From Achromobacter agilis (GTDB lineage Bacteria; Pseudomonadota; Gammaproteobacteria; Burkholderiales; Burkholderiaceae_B), in NCBI RefSeq assembly GCF_900496965.1, contig NZ_UFQB01000012.1, positions 1 to 64,000 of the forward strand: 64,000 bases of DNA, given 5' to 3'. Shown one piece after another: positions 61,804-64,000 of this stretch. The notes beneath the pieces were generated by a model. The model was not told the origin of the DNA. It did no database searches and worked only from the letters and a program-made list of their open reading frames with translations. The translations under genes and the position numbers were made by a program. The stretch's first letter is position 1, and each line of letters opens with the position of its first letter.

Positions 61804-63129
61804 TCAGCCGCGAACCAGCAGCACCAGCGCGTGCAGCGCCACGCCGATCAGGCCGCCGACCAGCGTGCCGTTGAAACGGATGTATTGCAGGTCGCGCCCC
61901 ACGCTCAGTTCCAGTTCGTCGACCAGATGGCGTTCGTCCCAATTCTTGACCGTGCGGGAGATGTGCTCGGTCACGCCGCTGCGCAGGCGGCCGGTCAGGC
62001 GCCGCGCCCCGCCCAGCACGTGGTTGTTGATCGCGTCGCGCAGGCCGGGATCTTCGCCCAGCTTGCGGCCCAGCGCCAGCAAGGCGCCTTCCAGATGGCG
62101 CGCCAAGGCCGAGTTCTCGTCCGATAGATCGCGCCGCAGGGCCGCGTGGATGTCGTCCCACAGCCCCTGCACGTATTCCTGCACCTTGGGGTGGTCGATC
62201 GCGCGCTGCTTCAGCGCCTCGACCTGCTCCGACAGTGCGGGATCGTCCCGCAGGCGCCGGATGTAATTCAGCACCCAGGCCTCGTAGTCGCGCCGCACGG
62301 GGTGATCCGGTTCGGACAGCACGTCGCGCAGCTCCTCCACCAGGGCCCGGGCCAGCCGGTCCGCCAGGTTGTCGGCGATGCCGTCCACCGACTTCACCAC
62401 GTCCACCGCGGCGATAATGCGCGGCCATTCCTTCTTGGCGAACTTCACCAGCAGGCCCGACGCGCGCGCCTTCACGTCTTCCTCGCCCAGATAGCCGCCC
62501 AGCCTTTCCAGCGCGGCGTCCAGCAGCTCCTGGTGCCGCCCGTCGCGGGTCAGCAGGCCCAGCACCTCGCCCGCGGTGTCCGCCGCATCCCAGCGGCGCA
62601 GCGTCTTCACCACGAACGCCTGGATCACGCCGCGCACCGCCCGGTCATCCAGCAGGTCCAGCGTCTGCAGCGCCACGTTGCGGGCGCCTTCGCTCAGGAG
62701 GTGGGCCTGGCGGGGACGCGCCAGCCAGCGGCTCAAGCGCGCGGCCGGATCGAACACGCGCAGCTTCTCCATCAGTGTGTCCGGGTCCAGGAAATGGTCG
62801 CGCACGAACACCGCCAGGTTATCGCCGATGCGGTCCTTGTTGCTGGGAATGATGGCGGTGTGCGGAATGGGCAGGCCCATCGGGCGGCGGAACAGGGCCA
62901 CCACCGCGAACCAGTCCGCCAGCGCGCCCACCGTGGCCGCCTCGCAGAACGCCCACACCCAGGCCCAGGCGCCCTGCCCGCCCATGGCGTGGCTGGTGAT
63001 GAAGCCGCCGATCATGGCGGCCAGCAAGGCCAGCGCGGCGATCTTCATGCGCCGCAGCTGCGCGCGGCGCGCATCGGACGCCAGGGCGGAACGCGTCGCG
63101 TAGGCGGCGGGACGGGGCGTGTCTGTCAT
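61804..63129 (-). CDS. DUF445 family membrane protein
   Basis: A 441-residue protein: a cytoplasmic basic N-terminus, a membrane helix (IAALALLAAMIGGFITSHA), a second (WAWVWAFCEAATVGALADWFAVVALF), a long helical region with repeated LLDALERLGG-type heptads and a terminal helix (VGGLIGVALHALVLLV). ADWFAVVALFRRPMGLPIPHTAIIPSNK is the DUF445 signature. GGAGA precedes ATG 63129, chosen over a frame to 63159. Function unknown; it resembles a scaffold across the inner membrane. Confidence 0.88.
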   Translation of the reverse strand: MTDTPRPAAYATRSALASDARRAQLRRMKIAALALLAAMIGGFITSHAMGGQGAWAWVWAFCEAATVGALADWFAVVALFRRPMGLPIPHTAIIPSNKDRIGDNLAVFVRDHFLDPDTLMEKLRVFDPAARLSRWLARPRQAHLLSEGARNVALQTLDLLDDRAVRGVIQAFVVKTLRRWDAADTAGEVLGLLTRDGRHQELLDAALERLGGYLGEEDVKARASGLLVKFAKKEWPRIIAAVDVVKSVDGIADNLADRLARALVEELRDVLSEPDHPVRRDYEAWVLNYIRRLRDDPALSEQVEALKQRAIDHPKVQEYVQGLWDDIHAALRRDLSDENSALARHLEGALLALGRKLGEDPGLRDAINNHVLGGARRLTGRLRSGVTEHISRTVKNWDERHLVDELELSVGRDLQYIRFNGTLVGGLIGVALHALVLLVRG

Positions 63130-63196
63130 GGGGTCTCCGGCTCGGGATGGACCCAGCATAACAATACCTGCCGGGCGCCGCCCGGGCCGCGCGGCC

Positions 63197-64000
63197 TCAG
63201 CCCAGCGGCGGCAGCATGTTGAACAGCAGGACCATCACCAGGCCGACCACGGACACGATGGACTGCACCACCGAGATCGTCTTGGTGGCTTCGCCCATGG
63301 TCATGCCGAAGGACTCCTTCACCATCCAGAAGCCCGCGTGGTTGGCGTAATTGAAGAACAGCGAACCGCAGCCGATCGACAGCGCGAGCAGCGGCAGGTT
63401 CAGGCCCGGGTCCGCGCCCGCCAGCGGCGCCAGCAGGCCCGCGGCGCCCACGATGCCGACGGTGGCCGAACCGGTGGAAACCGACAGCAGCATGGCGATC
63501 AGCCAGCCCAGGACCAGCGGCGGCAAGGCAAACTGGTGCGTCAGGTGCACGATGGCGTCGCCCACCTTGGCGCTCGTGAGCACCTGCTGGAAGGCGCCGC
63601 CGCCCGCGATGATGAGCATGATGCCGGCGATGGGCTTGAGGCTTTTGCCCAGTGCGTCGCGCAGTTTCTCGGCATCGCCCCCGCGCAGATACACCAAGGT
63701 GACGGCCGCGAACAGGACGCCCAGCAGCATGGCCACCAGCGGGTCGCCCAGGAAGGCGGCGGCGTGCATCGCGGCGGAATCCTTGGGCAGCAGCATCTCG
63801 GCCAGCGCATGCACGAGCATCAGCAGCGCGGGCAGCAAGGCCGCCAGCACGCCCAGGCCCACGCTGGGCGCGCCGCGGCCTTCGGCCTGCTGCCGGGTCG
63901 CGGTGAACTGATCGAGCAAGGCCTCGTCCGGACGGGTCGTCATGCGCGGCGAAATGAAGGCGCCATACAGCGGGCCGCCGAAGATCATGGCGGGCAGCGC
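63197..64000 (-). CDS. GntP-family permease, partial (5' end beyond the window)
   Basis: The last 267 residues or so of a gluconate-type H+ symporter. It is recognised by helices with PLVAMLLGVLFAAVTLVYL, GIMLIIAGGGAFQQVL, a STGSATVGIVGAAGLLAPL block and NHAGFWMVKESFGMTMGEATKT, all of GntP type. The frame stays open to the window's end, so the start is off the right edge. It lies upstream of DUF445 on the same strand, with 67 bases between them. The natural substrate is a sugar acid by family. Confidence 0.85.
   Translation of the reverse strand, partial: ALPAMIFGGPLYGAFISPRMTTRPDEALLDQFTATRQQAEGRGAPSVGLGVLAALLPALLMLVHALAEMLLPKDSAAMHAAAFLGDPLVAMLLGVLFAAVTLVYLRGGDAEKLRDALGKSLKPIAGIMLIIAGGGAFQQVLTSAKVGDAIVHLTHQFALPPLVLGWLIAMLLSVSTGSATVGIVGAAGLLAPLAGADPGLNLPLLALSIGCGSLFFNYANHAGFWMVKESFGMTMGEATKTISVVQSIVSVVGLVMVLLFNMLPPLG

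Noticed and set aside
1..64000. Prophage, integrative element, IS or tRNA/rRNA genes.
   Set aside because: No integrase, transposase, att-like repeat, tRNA cloverleaf or rRNA stretch was seen on either strand by reading; tRNAscan would settle the RNA part.

Overview
The window is GC-rich, densely coded chromosomal DNA that fits a betaproteobacterium of the Burkholderiales, most likely Alcaligenaceae (Bordetella/Achromobacter type). This rests on the orphan Bug-type receptor, the many regulator/transporter pairs, the DUF3348-DUF802-OmpA-DUF2894 cluster I associate with Burkholderiales, and a dispersed GC-rich intergenic repeat. The species is an inference; no rRNA, tRNA, phage, IS or CRISPR was seen.

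Layout. 1-8 kb: end of a GntR regulator, an IclR regulator facing a GMC oxidoreductase and an MHS transporter, an aldo/keto reductase, a serine hydrolase and a class V aminotransferase. 8-16 kb: a GntR regulator with GTATAC-core candidate operators, then a full peptide-type ABC importer (binding protein, two permeases, two ATPases) ending in an M20 peptidase, which suggests uptake followed by hydrolysis of an amide or peptide. 16-23 kb: a TetR regulator, small envelope proteins, a Bug receptor, DUF523, AraC, and a NYN-LOTUS protein with a histone H1-like tail. 23-25 kb: a MotA/MotB-type stator pair. 26-36 kb: small stress and regulator modules, including an ECF42-type sigma factor with two YCII/DGPF proteins and a VOC protein, a MarR-GNAT fusion with its own operators, and AraC and LysR regulators beside exporters.

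38-41 kb holds a translationally coupled pair, a caspase-like protease followed by an alpha/beta hydrolase, with both active sites intact. 41-45 kb is a TRAP transporter with an unusually long DctM. 46-51 kb has a beta-propeller gene, a two-wing regulator and a two-component system facing a MipA-type porin. 52-58 kb is a four-gene cluster that I read as a MotAB/ZorAB-like proton-driven stator: a 1200-residue MotA/ExbB-type protein with a giant repeated coiled-coil tail plus an OmpA/MotB-like partner, flanked by DUF3348 and DUF2894. 58-59 kb is a ParD-like/methionine aminopeptidase operon with a palindromic operator. 59-64 kb has an MFS exporter, a GST, SodC, a DUF445 protein and a GntP-type permease cut by the window edge.

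The best candidates for an undescribed system are the stator-like cluster (52198-57902) and the caspase/hydrolase pair (38228-40977). The ParD-like/Map operon is third.
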